Shown piece by piece: positions 63,059-64,000 of a stretch of 64,000 bases of DNA. How positions within the stretch are numbered: position 1 is the stretch's first letter; each line of letters opens with the position of its first letter. The notes beneath the pieces are model-generated. The model saw only the letters and a program-made list of their open reading frames with translations. It made no database searches and was not told the DNA's origin. The translations under genes were made by a program, and so were the position numbers. The stretch lies in the NCBI RefSeq assembly GCF_044797955.1, contig NZ_CP085211.1:1984001-2048000 (forward strand), given 5' to 3'. The DNA comes from Idiomarina seosinensis_A (GTDB lineage: Bacteria; Pseudomonadota; Gammaproteobacteria; Enterobacterales; Alteromonadaceae).

Positions 63059-63942
63059 GCATTAATCAGTTAACTGCCGCTGCCCGCCTTCGTGTTGATG
63101 AGGCGTTAGCCCAGCAGTTGATGCAGGCCAGTATCGAACCTCGGCTGGCGGAAGCCATGCGTTACGGCGCCTTACTGGGTGGTAAACGGATACGGCCTTT
63201 TCTTACGCTGAATATCGCCGAAATTTGTCAGGCCAATCCTGATAGTGCGTTAACAGCAGCCTGTGCGGTAGAATGCATTCATGCTTATTCGTTGATTCAC
63301 GATGATTTACCGGCAATGGACGACGATGATTTGCGGCGTGGGCAGCCGACCTGCCACGTGGCCTTTGATCAGGCAACGGCCATTTTGGCTGGTGATGCCT
63401 TGCAGGCTCTTGCCTTTAAACTGCTCAGTGCCGATCGCCTGAACCAGGTTCCTTGTCCACAACAGCTGCAGATGATTTCTGTATTAGCACAAGCCAGTGG
63501 TGGCATGGGCATGTGCGGCGGTCAGTCACTGGATTTAATGGCCACCAATAAACCCCTCACCGAAGCACAACTGCAACAGGTACATCGCCATAAGACCGGT
63601 GACCTGATTGCTGCCAGCGCAGAGCTGGGCGTGCTTTGCGGTTCTGCTGAGGCGCAGCGTTATCGGACTGGCTTTGCAACCTTTGCCCAACGTTTGGGTC
63701 TGGCCTTTCAAATCCAGGACGACATTTTGGACGTAACAGGTAGTACAGAGACATTAGGGAAGCCCCAGGGATCGGACCAACAGGCTCACAAATCGACCTA
63801 CGTTCAGCTGCTGGGGCTTGACGGGGCGCGGCAAAAGTTGCTGTCTTTGCATCAACAAGCACTACAGTCGTTAGCGGATATCCCGTACAATACACAACGA
63901 CTTGCGGACTTTTCTACCGCACTGCTGACGCGGGACCATTAA
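63055..63942 (+). CDS. ispA: Farnesyl diphosphate synthase
   Basis: It condenses IPP with DMAPP and GPP to farnesyl-PP. It has 295 residues and a GTG start. The first aspartate-rich motif is D83-D84-x4-D89 in HDDLPAMDDDDLRRGQ, and the second is QDDILDVTG. GGKRIRP is the conserved diphosphate-binding block. It is in the standard xseB-ispA-dxs order. Confidence 0.96.
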   Translation: MSINQLTAAARLRVDEALAQQLMQASIEPRLAEAMRYGALLGGKRIRPFLTLNIAEICQANPDSALTAACAVECIHAYSLIHDDLPAMDDDDLRRGQPTCHVAFDQATAILAGDALQALAFKLLSADRLNQVPCPQQLQMISVLAQASGGMGMCGGQSLDLMATNKPLTEAQLQQVHRHKTGDLIAASAELGVLCGSAEAQRYRTGFATFAQRLGLAFQIQDDILDVTGSTETLGKPQGSDQQAHKSTYVQLLGLDGARQKLLSLHQQALQSLADIPYNTQRLADFSTALLTRDH

Positions 63943-63946
63943 TACT

Positions 63947-64000
63947 ATGAGTACGATGAAAACACTTTTGGACGACATCGAACTGCCAACTGACTTACGC
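63947..64000 (+). CDS. dxs: 1-deoxy-D-xylulose-5-phosphate synthase, N-terminal fragment
   Basis: The first 18 codons (MSTMKTLLDDIELPTDLR) read to the window end. They follow ispA by 4 bases, the conserved xseB-ispA-dxs arrangement. The peptide LLDDIELPTDLR fits the LLDxIxxPxDLR start of Dxs. The rest is outside the window. Confidence 0.8.
   Translation, partial: MSTMKTLLDDIELPTDLR

Noticed and set aside
1..64000. Mobile elements, CRISPR arrays, tRNA genes
   Set aside because: No transposase or integrase genes, no regularly spaced direct repeats beyond the 14-base pair at 32271, and no cloverleaf candidates were seen.

Overview
The window is chromosomal DNA from a marine-type gammaproteobacterium of the Alteromonadales, most likely an Idiomarina-like organism. 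This is an inference from gene content: ygfB-pepP-ubiH-ubiI divergent from zapA-6S RNA, pomA-pomB-thiI divergent from xseB-ispA-dxs, a TonB2 operon with DUF3450 and TtpC-type genes, and large PstC/PstA permeases. No search was run. Coding density is very high and many genes overlap by 1-17 bases. I see no prophage, insertion sequence, CRISPR array, tRNA or rRNA, and no gene-free stretch above 300 bases.

Layout. 0-5 kb: the tail of a TerB-like gene, an RND efflux pair, azurin. 5-9 kb: a Cys/Met-metabolism PLP enzyme, NAD-malic enzyme. 8-12 kb (minus): DUF998 protein, copper ATPase CopA, glutamate racemase, MAPEG protein, apparently one transcription unit. 12-17 kb: a class II cyclic-nucleotide phosphodiesterase and a second RND pair with non-canonical proton-relay residues. 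17-19.5 kb: five small genes including yidD and a MipA/OmpV protein. 19.6-25 kb: gcvT-gcvH-gcvP with a divergent LysR regulator. 25-33 kb: ubiI, ubiH, pepP, ygfB; zapA, 6S RNA, an inserted amidohydrolase, fau, rpiA.

33-49 kb is the most interesting block: phoU-pstB-pstA-pstC-pstS, phoR, phoB, an AEC transporter, a porin and a complete TonB2 operon (DUF3450, TtpC-type protein, ExbB2, ExbD2, TonB2, TPR protein), all on the minus strand. Good PhoB-box matches lie upstream of pstS and phoB and also upstream of the TonB2 operon. This suggests that an energised outer-membrane uptake system belongs to the phosphate-starvation regulon and sits next to the high-affinity Pst transporter.

49-64 kb: an orphan histidine kinase, rdgC, an HDOD protein, an M49-like metallopeptidase lipoprotein, oligopeptidase B, a tandem universal stress protein, srmB, a VanZ-like gene, thiI, sodium-type flagellar stator genes pomAB with a clear sigma-28 promoter, then xseB-ispA-dxs (dxs is cut by the window end). 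Start codons were chosen by Shine-Dalgarno position and family length, so several genes are shorter than the longest open frame.
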